From the NCBI RefSeq assembly GCF_032884065.1, contig NC_088866.1, positions 54,878,068-54,942,067 of the forward strand: DNA of 64,000 nucleotides, read 5' to 3'. Below, piece after piece: positions 24,947 to 37,930 of this stretch; positions within the stretch are counted from its first letter, which is position 1, and the number at the start of each line of letters is the position of its first letter. Below the pieces are notes generated by a model. The model was not told the origin of the DNA. It saw only the letters and a list, made by a program, of their open reading frames with translations, and ran no database searches. Source of the DNA: Artemia franciscana (lineage: Eukaryota; Arthropoda; Branchiopoda; Anostraca; Artemiidae). Both the position numbers and the translations under genes were made by a program.

Positions 24947-25271
24947 ATTTAATTTCTGGACGTTTTTGAATTAATGCATGTTTTGATCTTGGCTCTCCGC
25001 ACATAAATAATTAAAACGAAATTTGCACAATAATTAATTGCAATTAATCGGAAGATTTTGAGAAAAAGAAGCAAGGGAGGAGGCCTAGTTGCCCTCGAAG
25101 TTTGTGATTAACTTTTGATGGGTATAACTGATCTTGGTGAACCTTATATATTAGCATTAAAATGTGATTCTTTTGATGTAACTATTGATATCAAAATTCA
25201 ATTTTTTAGAGTTTCGGTTACTATTGAGCCGGGTCGCTCCTTACTACAGTTCGTTACCACGAACTGTTTGA
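24947..25271 (-). repeat. Dispersed repeat A, internally deleted copy 4
   Basis: Text next to the foldback (TTTCTGGACGTTTTTGAAT...) jumps at about 25100 from GCCCTCGAAG to the other end (ACTTTTGATGGGTATAACTG), finishing with the hairpin at 25247-25266 and TTTGA. About 1.1 kb of the middle is missing. Confidence 0.75.
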
Positions 25272-27115
25272 TAGTAAGTACAGTTCAAAGCAAGCGTCCT
25301 CAAACATTTGCTCAAATGAAAGAAATTGTGGAGAACAATAATTATGGAAATTTATCATGATGAAATTGAACTTCAATAATTGCAATATCTCCTGAGACCA
25401 TTTTTCAATGGTTTAACATAAATCTTCAATAAGAAACCACAGGATTGGTTCAATAATATTAAACGCATTAAGTCCCCGTGTGAATTTTTTGTCTGGTGCA
25501 ATGGTCTTTATTGTATCATAGGACTCTTGCCACCCGCTATCGCAATAGTAGACTTTTTTGGATTTTCTAAAAACAATTTAGTTCGATTTTGAATTATTTT
25601 CGTTAAAAGTGTCGTTTTGACAGACATCGATAGCCCACAAAGAAACAATCCAGAAGAGGTTTTAAACAACTACATCGCTTAAACAATTCAGGATAAAGAT
25701 GGATATCGCTCGTGGAAGCTCATTGCAACAGATGTAGAAACCCTAGTTCAATATGACATGCCTGAAATAAAATGACTCTCGCACAAATAAATGCAAATAA
25801 ATATCCCAAGGAAATTCAATGATTACTTTTTGGGACAAACAACTGTATTGCTTGTGTAGCTGTATAAGCCTTTATTAAGAACCTACAACAATTGGCTGAC
25901 AGCAGACCATGGACTAACACACGATTTTTCCATGGTTTTCCCTACTCTTTTCTCTTTCCTTTCGTTTCTTCAAAATTGCTTTATAGTTCCCAATTTCCAA
26001 GGGGAGGGAACAAATATTTGGCGACATTTAAACAGATGCATGCTGACTTCTGTAACTGTTCTGTCCCATGAGCAGTTCTGTTTCATGCTCCATGACTGAT
26101 CGTACAATCCAATGGCTACTTTTTATCAGGATAAACCACATGGTCTTGACTTAACACGGACTGGTTCCCATCTTCTCCCTGAATTAAAGAAGTGTTTTAG
26201 GGGGCAGCGTTCCAAATTGACAAATTGATGGGTCTATCAGAACTATCTGCGAATCCTTGGCGGCAAAATTTTACGAAGAAGATATTACAAAGCTCGTTCA
26301 AAGATAAAAAAAAAAAGACCTCAATCGTCAAGATAATTGTATGATGTAATCTGCATTGTGTATTTTTCTATCATAAAATTCTTTCTTTTTATATTCACCT
26401 GTATTTCTTTTATAGACAATTGGAGGTTGAAAAAAAATCCCTCGCGTAACAGTTAAACAAAGGTAAATTCAGTAATTTTGTTTAGGAAATTTCATGTTTC
26501 CCGGAGAAAATGCTTCTCTCTTAGAAGGAAGAACATATAAATTTCTGCTTGGAAATTGCCCCAATCATGGAATCTAATCTGACTGGAACACAGACAAAAA
26601 AGTGAAATCACTTGGATGCTTCCATGTGGAATATAATGGTCAAAATTAATGAGCCACGATACTTTGAGAAACGGCTTTGTCGTGTTATTATCTACGTGGG
26701 ATAACCTTTTTTTAGGTTCATTTATTTCTTTTAATATCTGAGGGACAGGCGGCATTTCCACACCATAGGCTAAAGAATGAAGAACGTAGAATATACGAGA
26801 CATAAAGAGGAGAATAGTTGGCAAATTCGGACCTATGGTCAACAATTTTGTGTTTAAGGAAATATAAAATACTGCCTAATAAGATACGCATTCTGGATTT
26901 CGGTTCTTGGGTCTTAAGTAACAAGAAGGGGCACAAGCGCAGGAAGTTTATTTTGTAAATCCAGACAACAATTCTTGCCAATTTAAAGACATAGAAGGGT
27001 TTTTTTCTCAATCGCCATTTTTGGGTAATAATTATTTATCTTATTTCTTTTCATGGGGTGTTTTGGACAATAACGACTTTACCACAAATAGGTCCAAAAT
27101 GCTATCAAATAAAAA
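25272..27115. other. Non-coding, no gene recognised
   Basis: Mixed AT-rich DNA with short frames (for example DGYRSWKLIATDVETLVQYDM around 25700, then stops) that could be remnants of an old coding element but match nothing I can name. Upstream channel exons are expected somewhere before 33921 but are not evident here. Confidence 0.4.
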
Positions 27116-27350
27116 TTATAAAATATTAAGCCGACTTGGAACTGGTAATAACCTTCTCAAAGCAGGTCGTCCTCGTCTGGGTTGGGAGGATGTCATAAAT
27201 AAAGATTTAAAGGAAATGGGAACTTCACGGGAGGGTGTAAAGAGGGAGGCCTTGATTAGATTAGGTTGGAGGAGGAGCGTGCGAAGCTGTGTTGGCCTCA
27301 GGTGGCTTGGTGCTGCAGTGAGTTATTAGTAGTAGTATTATTATTATGCT
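27116..27350 (+). pseudogene. LINE reverse transcriptase C-terminus (RTE-like), copy 2
   Basis: Open frame ILSRLGTGNNLLKAGRPRLG, then WEDVINKDLKEMGTSREGVK, then REALIRLGWRRSVRS and CVGLRWLGAAVSY, followed directly by TAG TAG TAG and TATTATTATTAT. The GRPR..WEDxI.KDL motif is the usual C-terminus of endonuclease/reverse-transcriptase LINE proteins of this type, and the trinucleotide run is the element's 3' tail. 5'-truncated, as LINE copies commonly are. Confidence 0.75.
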
Positions 27351-27869
27351 TCATTCTTCCCTAGACATTATATGTAATACAGTAGTCGAAAAATGGGATG
27401 CTATCATGAAAAGAATTTCAGTTGCGCATGAAATTCCATAAATAACATAGGTGAAAACACAAATCGTTTCATTTTTATGTTTCTTTATTACAAATATACT
27501 AATTATTCGCTGGAATGAACTCCCTACTCTTCCTAATGGTTCCAAATATTACCCTGATAATATATTCCACTGTTAGATCGATGCAGTCATACATCGTAGC
27601 TTCCATACTAAACCGGCGACCTCAATCGGCAATTAATCTCCGTGTATGATTGAGTACGTAATTTACCAGAATACTATTTGAATTGATTTTAAAACTGTAT
27701 AATAATAGAAGGAAACAGAATAATTTGATTGATAAAAACAAACTGCATATTATGAAATTAATTATTTTTTTTTTTTAGTTTTTCTTGAAGTTTGATATTC
27801 CTTGGGCTATAAGTTGGAACATCAGGGGGGGGGGGTGTATTTGTGAATTAATCAATTAGTATATATTTG

Positions 27870-28702
27870 GAAAGAAAAGATGCTGAACTTTGCTGATGAC
27901 ATACTTCATGTTTATCGTTTGATATCTCTAGTTCAACAAAATTACGACTCACTTACAGCGGAATACAAGCAGATTGGACTTTCCTTCAACGAATCTAAAA
28001 CAGAACTTCTTTTCATCAATGGTTTAAAAAATGAGCTTTCAATTAACCTCTCCGTTAAAATCAGCGACACTCTAATTAAGCCTTGTGAGTCCCTTACATA
28101 TCTTGGCCTTACTATTTCTTCTACATTGAAGGACACACGCTCAGCACTGACAAACCACCTCTGTTCCCGTCTATGAGTATCTTACGAATTACTTGTTGCC
28201 AATAAGTATCGTTTCAACCGTCCCCTCCTTGCCCGGCTATACAATGCTTTTACCGTCTATGAGCATCTTACGAATTACTTGTTGCCAATAAGTATCGTTT
28301 CAACCGTCCCCTCCTTGCCCGGCTATACAATGCTTTTACTACCCCCCATCTGCTTGCTCTGGTTCGCTTCTGGAAAATATTCACAGCTACCGAAAAGAAA
28401 GTCATTTGCAGCGCATTTTACAGATATGCTAAGTTTCTCCTGCGTCTCCCTTCGTGGCACAGCAATGGCGACATCTCCAGGAAATATAAGGTCATCAACC
28501 CTTCCATGGCCATAGAGAGAAGAATTTCCAAATTCAGTACCAATGTTTTAAGAGCCAACCACCCCTGGACTAGTGTTATTTTATAATATTTGTAGTGGAA
28601 GTGTATTTAAATTTTTTGTGCTTTTCTTTCTTTTTCTTTTATATACTCCGTCTTTTCCGTTTTTGACGGGTAATAAATTAATAATAATAATAATAATAAT
28701 AT
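27870..28702 (+). pseudogene. 5'-truncated LINE with FADD motif and (TAA)n tail
   Basis: 27880 on reads MLNFADDILHVYRLISLVQQ, then EYKQIGLSFNESKTELLFIN and ESLTYLGLTIS: the palm domain of a non-LTR reverse transcriptase with the catalytic ADD. After a frameshift the C-terminus continues (AFTTPHLLALVRFWKIF..., CSAFYRYAKFLLRLPSW, ANHPWTSVIL, stop near 28583). The element ends in (TAA)n at 28670-28700, as in I-type LINEs. It carries an 85-bp internal tandem duplication at 28169-28339. About 830 bp survive. Confidence 0.8.
28169..28339. repeat. 85-bp tandem duplication inside the LINE
   Basis: CGTCTATGAG.ATCTTACGAA...GCTATACAATGCTTTTAC occurs twice back to back, differing at one base (GTATC against GCATC). 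It disrupts the reverse transcriptase frame. Confidence 0.85.
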
Positions 28703-29059
28703 GTTCATCTTGTCCCTATTTCAGTTATACAAACTGTTTTTGGCCAAGAAAGTTGAACTTTTTGCGACAAGTAGGGGGGGGGGACTCAAAGTTAGTCAAA
28801 ACCAGTATAATTCTTATTAGTTTTATTTTGAGTGAGCTCATAGAATCGTTTGCTAGGCCAAGATTACGAGAGTTTCATAAAACTGTGCTCTGAAAATGAC
28901 ACTCGTACCTGAGTAATTCAAAAGACACTACTTGCACCTGACTTTTCAAAATATTCACAGTATGCTGACACTTGCCAAAGAGTTAAGGCTCTGAGAAACT
29001 TATCAAGGCCAACAAATTTTTGTAGAGAAAATGGTTATTTTGCTTCTCATTGTGAAATA
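28703..29059. other. Non-coding, nothing recognised
   Basis: Contains a G9 run near 28775. No gene or repeat placed. Confidence 0.4.
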
Positions 29060-30240
<1,181 letters not shown>

Positions 30241-30241
30241 T

Positions 30242-30435
30242 TTAACTACGTAAAACTTGCGAATATACAACATTCTTCGCTGTCCCATTGTCTGTGCATA
30301 TAAATAGACTGTCAGGTTTACCAACTCTTGAACATGCAACATATAATTGTCCATGGGAAAACAATCCGTATTCAGATCTATACCTCATGATTCTAATGAT
30401 TGCCCTTGAGCTTTGTTGATGGTGATTGCTAATCG
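30242..30435 (-). pseudogene. Helitron helicase C-terminal fragment, copy 3
   Basis: Minus strand: [15 protein letters not shown], stop and frame changes, [35 protein letters not shown] and a stop at 30242-30244. About 97% like copy 1 by eye, and it retains the complete GQLYVACSR motif that copy 1 lost by a one-base deletion. Confidence 0.8.
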
Positions 30436-31568
30436 ACCATTCCCTGTGTCGCCGTCGTCATTTATATATCCCCCTGTGCCCCCCGGCATCCCCGTTGTAG
30501 TTGTGTCCCTGTGTCCCAGTCGTCATTTATATTCCTTGTGTCCCGGCCGTCATTTGTGTCCCAGGGTCCCAGTCTGTAATTTCTCTTTGAGTGTTCCAGT
30601 CGTCATTTATATTTCTTGTGTCCCGGTGTCCCGGTCTTCATTTATGTCCCGGTGTCCCGGTCTGTATATACATTCGTTTTTGAATTGGTCTTTTTTTTTA
30701 GTTTTTAGTTTTTTACCTTTTTTTAGTTTTTTTTTAATTATACCTCATGATTCTAATGATTGCCCTTGAGCTTTGTTGATGGTGATTGCTAATCGAACAT
30801 TCCCTGTGTCCCCGTCGTCATTTATATATCACCCCGTGCCCCCGGCGTCCCCGTTGTAGTTGTGTCCCTGTGTCCCTGTGTCCCAGTCGTCATTTATATT
30901 CCCTGTGTCCCGGTCGTAATTTGTGTCCCGGTGTCTCGGTCTGTATGTACATTCGTTTTTGAATTGGTGTATGATGAAATAAATTTTTGTGTTTTTCCCC
31001 TTTTTTCTTTTTAGTTTTTTTTTGGTTTTTACTTTTTTTTTAGTTTTTTTTTCTTTTTTCTTTTTAGTTTTTTTTTGTAGTTTTTACCTTTTTAGTTTTT
31101 TTTATTTTTATTTTTATTTTTTTAGTTTTGTTTTTCTCCTTTATTTTTTAGTTTTTTTTGCTTTTTTTTTATTTTATTTTTTTTAGTTTTTTTTAGTTTT
31201 TTAGCTTTATTAGTTTTTTTATTTGTTTTTAGTTTTTTTTCTTTTTAGTTTTTTTTGTAGTTTTTACCTTTTTTTTAGTTTTTTTAGTTTTTTTTTACTT
31301 ATGTCCTGGTCGTCATTTATATTCCCTGTGTCCCGGTCGTCATTTGTGTCCCGGTGCTTTGTTGATGGTGATTGCTAATCGAACATTCCTTGTGTCCCGG
31401 TCGCTTTCTCTTTGAGTGTCCCGGTCGTCATTTATATTCCCTATGTCCCGGTGTCCCGGTCGTCATTTGTGTCCCATGTCCCGGTCTGTAATTTCGTCAG
31501 TCGACAAACATGACGTCAGTCGACACACAAACATGACGTCACTCGACACACAAACATGACGTCACTCG

Positions 31569-31698
<130 letters not shown>

Positions 31699-31865
31699 CT
31701 ATTTATATTCACAGGTGGGACACAGGGACAAAACTACAATGGCGCGTAACTAATAAGGCGCGTAATGACTTACGCGCGCAGGGGGGGGGGGGCTTGGGGG
31801 GTGGGTGTGAAGCCCTCCCACCAACTACGTGTTGGTGTGGCACGAAGCGCCACACAAACAGCTAG

Positions 31866-32360
31866 TACGTAATAAAAACATACAAATTTAGAAGTTCGTT
31901 ACGTAAGTTAATTCGTAAGTTACGTATATTTTTACTAATAAAAACGTTCGTAAAATTTAAAGTTCTAGTGGTCTTTTTAAGTAACCAAAAAATTGGAGGG
32001 TAACTAGGCCTACTCCCCCGCTTCTTTTTTCTCCAAATCGTCCAATCAATACTATGAGAAAGACATTTAACCAAAAAAAAATTAACATGCGAATTTCGTT
32101 TTAATTATTGATGTGTGGAGAGCCAAAATCAAAACATGCATTAATTCAAAAACGTTCAGAAATTAAACGAAAAAAACAAGTTTTTTTAACGAGTTTTTAC
32201 TATTTTAAAAAGTAGAGTTGAGAGAAAGAGGCAAACTTCAGCGTAAAGAGCGTTGCACTGAGGAGGGAACAGCTCCTTTCATATACGGAGTAATTTCTGT
32301 TCGTTTTAAGTTTTAATGTTGCTCCTTACTTTCAGTTTAAAAAACTTGTTTTTTGTTTAA
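31866..32360 (+). repeat. Dispersed repeat A, copy 5, right part with shortened foldback
   Basis: Resumes TACGTAATAAAAACATAC and continues to the foldback at 32165-32358, whose left arm is mostly deleted while the right arm (CAGCGTAAAGAGC... to CTTACTTTCAG) remains. Confidence 0.8.
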
Positions 32361-33079
32361 TTCAGAACAAAAGAAGGCCTCAGTTGAAATTTTGGAACTA
32401 AGGGAATATCAATCGAGAAACAAATTTAACTAAATTAATTCTCGGCGGTCTTTTTATTTTAGAAAAAGCCTTTTTTTTTACATGATTTGAAAAACAACTT
32501 TTAAACGAACAGCTTTAAGCCTTTTTTTTTTTTGTTAAAAAAAAGTTGTTTGATTAATATTTGCCTGTTTTCAATGTTCTAACTTGCAGTTGGTTTAGAA
32601 TGGCTTCAGCCCTATAAAAGGGTAGAAGCTGTGTAGGCGACAGGTTATGCCACTCTACGTGAATAAAAGAGACCCAAAATGAACCAAAATTACAATGAAT
32701 AATAAAGTCAAACTTTAAACGAATATAAATTTCCACAGCCAGGAATTAGCCACCCTAATAGCCTTATAAATGCCAAAATGTCATTTTCGCTTTACTGAAA
32801 ACATTATCTATTTCTTTTTTTTAATTTTTTTTTTTTAATTGTTATATCGCTAATAGCAACGCAATAAGAAAATCGTATTTCAAGGTTTAAAAATCAGTGT
32901 GTTGTAACCTGTCCTCGTCCCTCTTAAGACCTCTACAGAGCTTAGTTAAAATTGGTAACAAAATTTGGTGAATTTGGTAATTTTCATCTATAGAAATTAG
33001 AGCACTTACAATCTGTTGATTCCAAGATTATTAAACCTTCAAATAAAAGCTACAACTTCTTAAACTGTTTGCTAACTCA
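32361..33079. other. Non-coding, nothing recognised
   Basis: AT-rich with several poly-T runs. No domain or RNA recognised. Confidence 0.4.
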
Positions 33080-33485
33080 TGTTTATAGCTTATAACTATA
33101 CCGCAAACAATTTCAGACTGTTTGCTGTCTTTTTATACTGTAGTCTTATCAACAATATTTAACTATTAAAGCAAGCCCGATTTTTAATAACCATACCTGC
33201 TAAGTTTCAAACTTTTGGTTTATTTTTTCAAGGTTTTCGAATTGTTGCAATCTGTTGTTGAAATATACAAATATTTTTGCAATTACCAGCCACCAGCAAC
33301 TCGGCACGTGGCAGGCTTCTATATATGGATTCTCAGTGTCGCTTGTCTTCTAAGCGCAGACAATTCGCTCTTTTTTGCATACTGAGGTCTTCTTAACGAT
33401 ATTTGATGATTAAAGCAAGTTTAATATCTAACAACGATTTCTACTAAGCTTCAAACTTTTGGTTTTCTTTTTTAAGGTTTTTGAA
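33080..33485. repeat. Degenerate tandem duplication, offset about 244 bp
   Basis: ACTGTAGTCTT...ATTAAAGCAAG...CTAAGTTTCAAACTTTTGGTT recurs as ACTGAGGTCTT...ATTAAAGCAAG...CTAAGCTTCAAACTTTTGGTT. Confidence 0.6.
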
Positions 33486-33507
33486 GTAATACCTTGTTAA
33501 AATGAAA

Positions 33508-33748
33508 TAAAAACAAGTTTTTTAACTGCAAGTAAGGTGTGACATTAAAACTTAAAAGTAACTGAAATCAATCCGTATATGAGACGGGTTGTCCCCTCCT
33601 CAACGCCTCGCTTTTTCCGCAAAAGTTTTACTCTTTCTCACAACTCTACTTTTTAAAACAACAAAAAAAATTTGCGTAAAGAGCGAGGCGTTGAGGAGGG
33701 GATAACCCCTTTCATATAAGGAATAATTTCTGTTCGTTTTAAGTTTTT
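33508..33748. repeat. Foldback element, about 240 bp
   Basis: Arms AAACAAGTTTTTTAACTGCA...CGCAAAAG-type left and GCGTAAAGAGCGAGGCGTTG...TTTTAAGTTTTT right, diverged in the left arm. It lies 170 bp upstream of the channel M2 exon. Confidence 0.8.
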
Positions 33749-33920
33749 TCCTTTGACTAATCATGATCATCACCTAACTTTTATGCTCGTTCAGTAACAG
33801 CCGCTTCCCACAAATATAAAGGAATTATAACTCCGATTTAATTGAATCGGATTTAACTATAGTTTATAGTTATTATAAAGCAATTTTAACTATGATTTAT
33901 TCTATTACTCTAATTTTTAG

Positions 33921-34081
33921 TGGGTATCCTTCTGGATTAAGCCGGAGGTTGCTCCAGCTAGAGTTACCCTTGGAGTTACATCTCTACTCACTCTATCAAC
34001 ACAGCATGCAAAATCGCAGGCAGCCCTTCCGCCAGTGTCTTACCTAAAAGCAGTTGACGCATTTATGTCAACGTGTACAGT
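33921..34081 (+). CDS. pHCl-2: Cys-loop chloride channel, exon with M2 pore helix
   Basis: This internal exon encodes 53 codons plus two bases. It begins WVSFWIKPEVAPARVTLGVT and continues through SLLTLSTQHAKS to DAFMSTCT. The Pro-Ala-Arg at residues 12-14 just before M2 is the anion-selectivity signature of GABA/glycine/glutamate-type receptors, and the rest is the M2 pore helix, the M2-M3 loop and the start of M3. It is preceded by a pyrimidine-rich acceptor ending TTTTTAG and followed by the donor GTAAGTAA. It joins in frame to the exon at 42367 (two bases plus one). The KPE.APARVTLGVTSLLTLSTQHAKSQ stretch resembles, from memory, the insect group-I subunits (Drosophila pHCl-2/Hodor and relatives) more than Rdl or GluCl. 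The ligand-binding and M1 exons must lie upstream and I could not find them before this point. Channel class is near certain; the subfamily is less so. Confidence 0.88.
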
Positions 34082-34334
34082 GTAAGTAACAACTTTGTTA
34101 ACCTAATAGTATCTTCCCCCCTTTAGCCCATGGCACGTTTAATTTGTTTACCTATTAGTATCTTCCACCCTTTAGCTCATAGCACGTTTATTTTATTAAA
34201 TGAAAATTTAGAACATGACTAGCATATATCGGTAGTTTTTCAAGAGAAGTTGTCACATTCACGAACTAAATTATAATCAAATGTTATATCTTTAAACGAT
34301 AAAATAATTATGTCCCCTCCCGCACATACACACA

Positions 34335-34571
34335 CACACTATGACTTTTAGGGGGTGTTTACCGCTATTTTCTGAAATAAGGCAATTTTTCTCAGGCTCG
34401 TAACTTTTGATGGGTAAGACTAAACTTGATGAAACTTATATATTTAAAATCAGCATTAAAATGCAATTCTTTTGATGTAACTATTGAAATTCAAATTCTG
34501 TTTTTTAGAGTTTCGGTTACTATTGAGCTGGGTCGCTCCTTACTACAGTTCGTTACCACGAACTGTTTGAT
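34335..34571 (-). repeat. Dispersed repeat A, terminal fragment copy 6
   Basis: Only the hairpin end survives: ATGACTTTTAGGGGGTGTTT to the hairpin at 34546-34565 and TTTGA. In intron 1 of the channel gene. Confidence 0.85.
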
Positions 34572-34579
34572 TGTAAAAT

Positions 34580-36862
34580 CTGTGGTAAATACTCGATTGT
34601 GGTGATTGACTGTATTTATGTTGGCGAAGGACTTTCGTACCAATTTGGAGTGGATTTTTATGTATTGAATATTACCACCGCAAGTGCAGTTATCAAATCA
34701 TGAACGACTCGAAAATTATTTTAAATCCAATTATGAATATTATTTCTCAATCGATGTTATCAAAGTAGACACCATAATTGCTAGGTCGACAAGCTTTTTC
34801 AGCCATGATACCACTCTAAAGGCAAAAGAGGTTTTACTTCAGGTGCTAGAAATTGGAGCACTTTTAATTAGATGCCAAAAAGACGATAAAACTGTTCTTG
34901 TAAATTAAAAGTGGTTCTCTACGGCATCAAAAGAAAACCGTAAGATCCCTAAATTCGTGGTATACTCACATCGTGAAATTCCAACGATTGGTAATGTGAT
35001 CGTTGCCATGTAAACCTGTTGAATGAGTAAACTTTGCCGTAAAATTGATAGTTTGTCCGAGCTAAATAAGCAATATCTTGAAATAAGCAATATCTCGCAG
35101 TGCAGAACACCTTTGCCTGGTGCCCTTCCGCTTTGCCGTCTTACACCAATGACCAATCCAAGCCTCCTATCTATGATGTTGTATTAAAATTGCCAGTCAA
35201 ATCTTTCATCTCAACTATTAAGGAAATAATTTACTGATAAAATATGTCCTAAGGCTGCAAGTAAAATTTCAGAGGGGAAATTTTCCTCATCGGAATGAAA
35301 AATTGCCGTAAAAAGTAAACTCGCTGCCTCCTCAATTGCTGGCCAGATGAAAAATTCCCAACCTGGCCTTTTAGCCTCTGTCAAACCTCCTGCCTTCATT
35401 GGTGCAATGAAAGGTGTACCGACAGAAATAAATGGAAAATATCTAGAAAAAATTATCTCAGAATGTGTCAAAGCTTTGCAGTCTGGCAAATCACGTGTCT
35501 ACAAGATTTACTTTGAACTACGGAGTGGTCTAATTTTTGAAAAATTCCGTGAAGGTGGGTTATGAGAAAATGGCCATCAAGGAATTCATATTCATACCAG
35601 GGGGTGTTTTAGATGCCATCAAGAAGGTTATATTGCTGCTGATTGTAAAAACGCAGAACTGTGCTCTCGCTGTGATACCACGGAGCACTTTTCCACCAGG
35701 GATGATCCATGTGTTTGAAGCGTGTTCTGCATTACATGTAAAGTGTCTGGTCACACCTGTATCAATTGGAACGCTCAAACCGATAAACGGGCAGCTAAAT
35801 AGATAAATGACGCTCAAACCGATAAATGGGCAGCTAAGTAGATAAATGCATATTTGCTTTCCATCCTGGAACATTAACATCGGTCTTATTAACAAAAATC
35901 CTATTCTTGAGAGTATGCTTCGTAATCATGGTATTTTGCGTTAGCACGAACATTTCCTGACTAACCACAGCCTTGGTTTACTGGACATTAGTGTCAACTT
36001 CAAAACATTTTCAGTCCCATTTAATCATAGGGTTTCTAATAGCAGACCTTCTGGTGGCACGGCTACTTGTGTAGTATCAAATCAGTTCTAGTGTGTTCTT
36101 TTCCAGTGATAGTTTTTTGCTGTACGAGTAGGTGAGTGCGTAGTAATAAATGTGTATCAACCCACAGACTACAAAGATGAAGATTCGGAGAGAGATTTCG
36201 CATTAGCAGTTAGTAAACTTAGCTCATGCCTTCGTGATGTCTTTAACCTGAAATTCCCGTGTTTGACCGTAGATGATTTTAATCGTTATTTAAGTTGCAG
36301 TTTGTCTTCAGCTTCTATCCGTGCTTCTTTACTATACTATAGTATTAAGTATGCATACACAGCGTATGTCCGCCCCATTCTGGAATATGCGTGCCCTGTT
36401 TGGGTGCCCTCAGCACTTAGAACAGTGTATCTTTGTCAGGAGCTGGAATCGGTTCAGAAGCGAGCGGTGTCGATCATCTTGGGCCGCCGTGACATCCCGT
36501 ACGAAAAGGCTCTGGAAGTGCTAGGACTGCCGTCACTCCAAAACCGGTACGAAACTCTAATAATGATTTTCGGAAAGTACTTGCTTTCTAAATCTCAGCA
36601 CCGTGACATTCTACCTGATCAACCTCTACCATCAAGAATGAGAAAGCAAGATAAGTTAGTTCCCCTTCAAGCAAGAACAAACCGATATGGTAATTCTTTC
36701 GTCCCGGTTTTCATCAAAATGTATAATAAGAGTTAATATTTATAGTTTGATTTATATTTACAAGTGTAGTTTGATTTTGTATATGTTGTAAAGAAACACA
36801 AATCAGCGATAGCTGTCAAGTTTTTGCTATTAAACCTGTCTACTACTACTACTACTACTATA
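34580..36862 (+). pseudogene. LINE with zinc knuckles, endonuclease and reverse transcriptase tail; large internal deletion
   Basis: In order: an ORF1-like part (IGALLIRCQKDDKTVLVN, IPKFVVYSHREIPTIGN; later VKPPAFIGAMKGVPTEINGK), zinc knuckles at 35605-35773 (CFRCHQEGYIAADC, CSRCDTTEHFSTRDDPC, CITCKVSGHTC), the endonuclease start (SWNINIGLINKNPILESMLR, EHFLT) at 35864, the endonuclease DFN motif near 36270 (LTVDDFNRYL), and the reverse transcriptase tail (AYVRPILEYACPVWVPS, ELESVQKRAVSIILG) to a stop at 36734. It ends in (TAC)n at 36841-36860. The reverse transcriptase core is missing. Stops (for example after ILR) and His-to-Tyr in the first knuckle show decay. It resembles Jockey/CR1-group elements. 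It lies in the channel intron, same orientation. Confidence 0.8.
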
Positions 36863-37930
36863 CGGAATATATGGTGATGACTATGGTGAAGCTCAACAGA
36901 AAACCGCTAGGTTTACTTACATTCATTCTTCCTCTTGCACATTTAACCTTGACCACTTTGTATTGTATAATCTTGATATTCTTTGTGCTGAGGTATTTTT
37001 TCAATTTCAAGTTTCAGTCCACCTTCCTATTGCTTCTAGTTTTAAACATGATGCCTCTCAGATTCAAGTGTTACAGACTCATATTTTTCACCGGCACTTG
37101 TCCCGATTGGAAAAAGATCAACACATCTCAGTACATTGAAACTTCTAATAGCATTCTTAACACATTCTAGGTTCCAATTCATCACCTGCAAATATTTTCC
37201 TTTAAAGACATTAATGAAATTAGATTAACTCTGATATCTATTCTGCAGAAATTCGCCATGCGCTTTTGTATGTTGAAGAAATGAGCAGTTCCTCTTAAAA
37301 AAATCTGTATTGGCACCCAAGTTCCTGGGTGGTAAGGAAAATCCAGCGCTGTCTGAAGCTTGTGACCAGGCTAAACTTTGGTACAAATTATGGAGAGATT
37401 GCCTATGCCCCCCCCCCCCAACAAGAAATAGTAATGTATTGAGAAAAGTATAAAAAAAAAATGTTTGTAATCTAAAATACAAATACTTTATTCCGAAAAG
37501 ATCACTGATCTACTGTTGAAGCTATTACCTCGTACTATCTCCTCCAATTTGCCAGACCTAAATGACCTTCCTTTGTCCGAAAAATCAACGGAAATCCGTT
37601 GATTTTTCGCATTAAAATGGAATAGTTGTGGGCATCAAGCCATGGCTAATTGTAGAAAAAGCCAAGACAGATAGTCAAATTGAGTGAGAAGCAAACCTGG
37701 CATTAATTCCCCCTTATTAGGATTGTATAAAAAGGAGGTTAGTTCATTTGTTAATAGATATGTCTATCTATTATACATCCATGCATCATTGCTAGGGCAG
37801 TAGAACCAAGGTAGATAGTTATAGAGCTAATATAGTGATAGAACCTTAGTTTTCCAATTGTTTGATTAATTCGACTTGGGTAATCGGCGCTTGGGAATGT
37901 CAGGGTGACATTCCCAAACGTATAAATACT
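36863..37930. other. Non-coding intron sequence
   Basis: Nothing recognised beyond C- and G-runs (37392, 37973) and a short inverted repeat AAATCAACGG..CCGTTGATTTTT near 37585-37610. Confidence 0.4.

Noticed and set aside
26090-26330. Possible coding remnant (DKPHGLDLTRTGSHLLPELK)
   Set aside because: Short, followed by stops and a poly-A tract; I could not match it to a family, so it is not listed as a gene.
35211-35895. Minus-strand ORFs of 92 and 111 codons
   Set aside because: They are antisense to the LINE ORF1 and zinc-knuckle region, which is recognisable on the plus strand.
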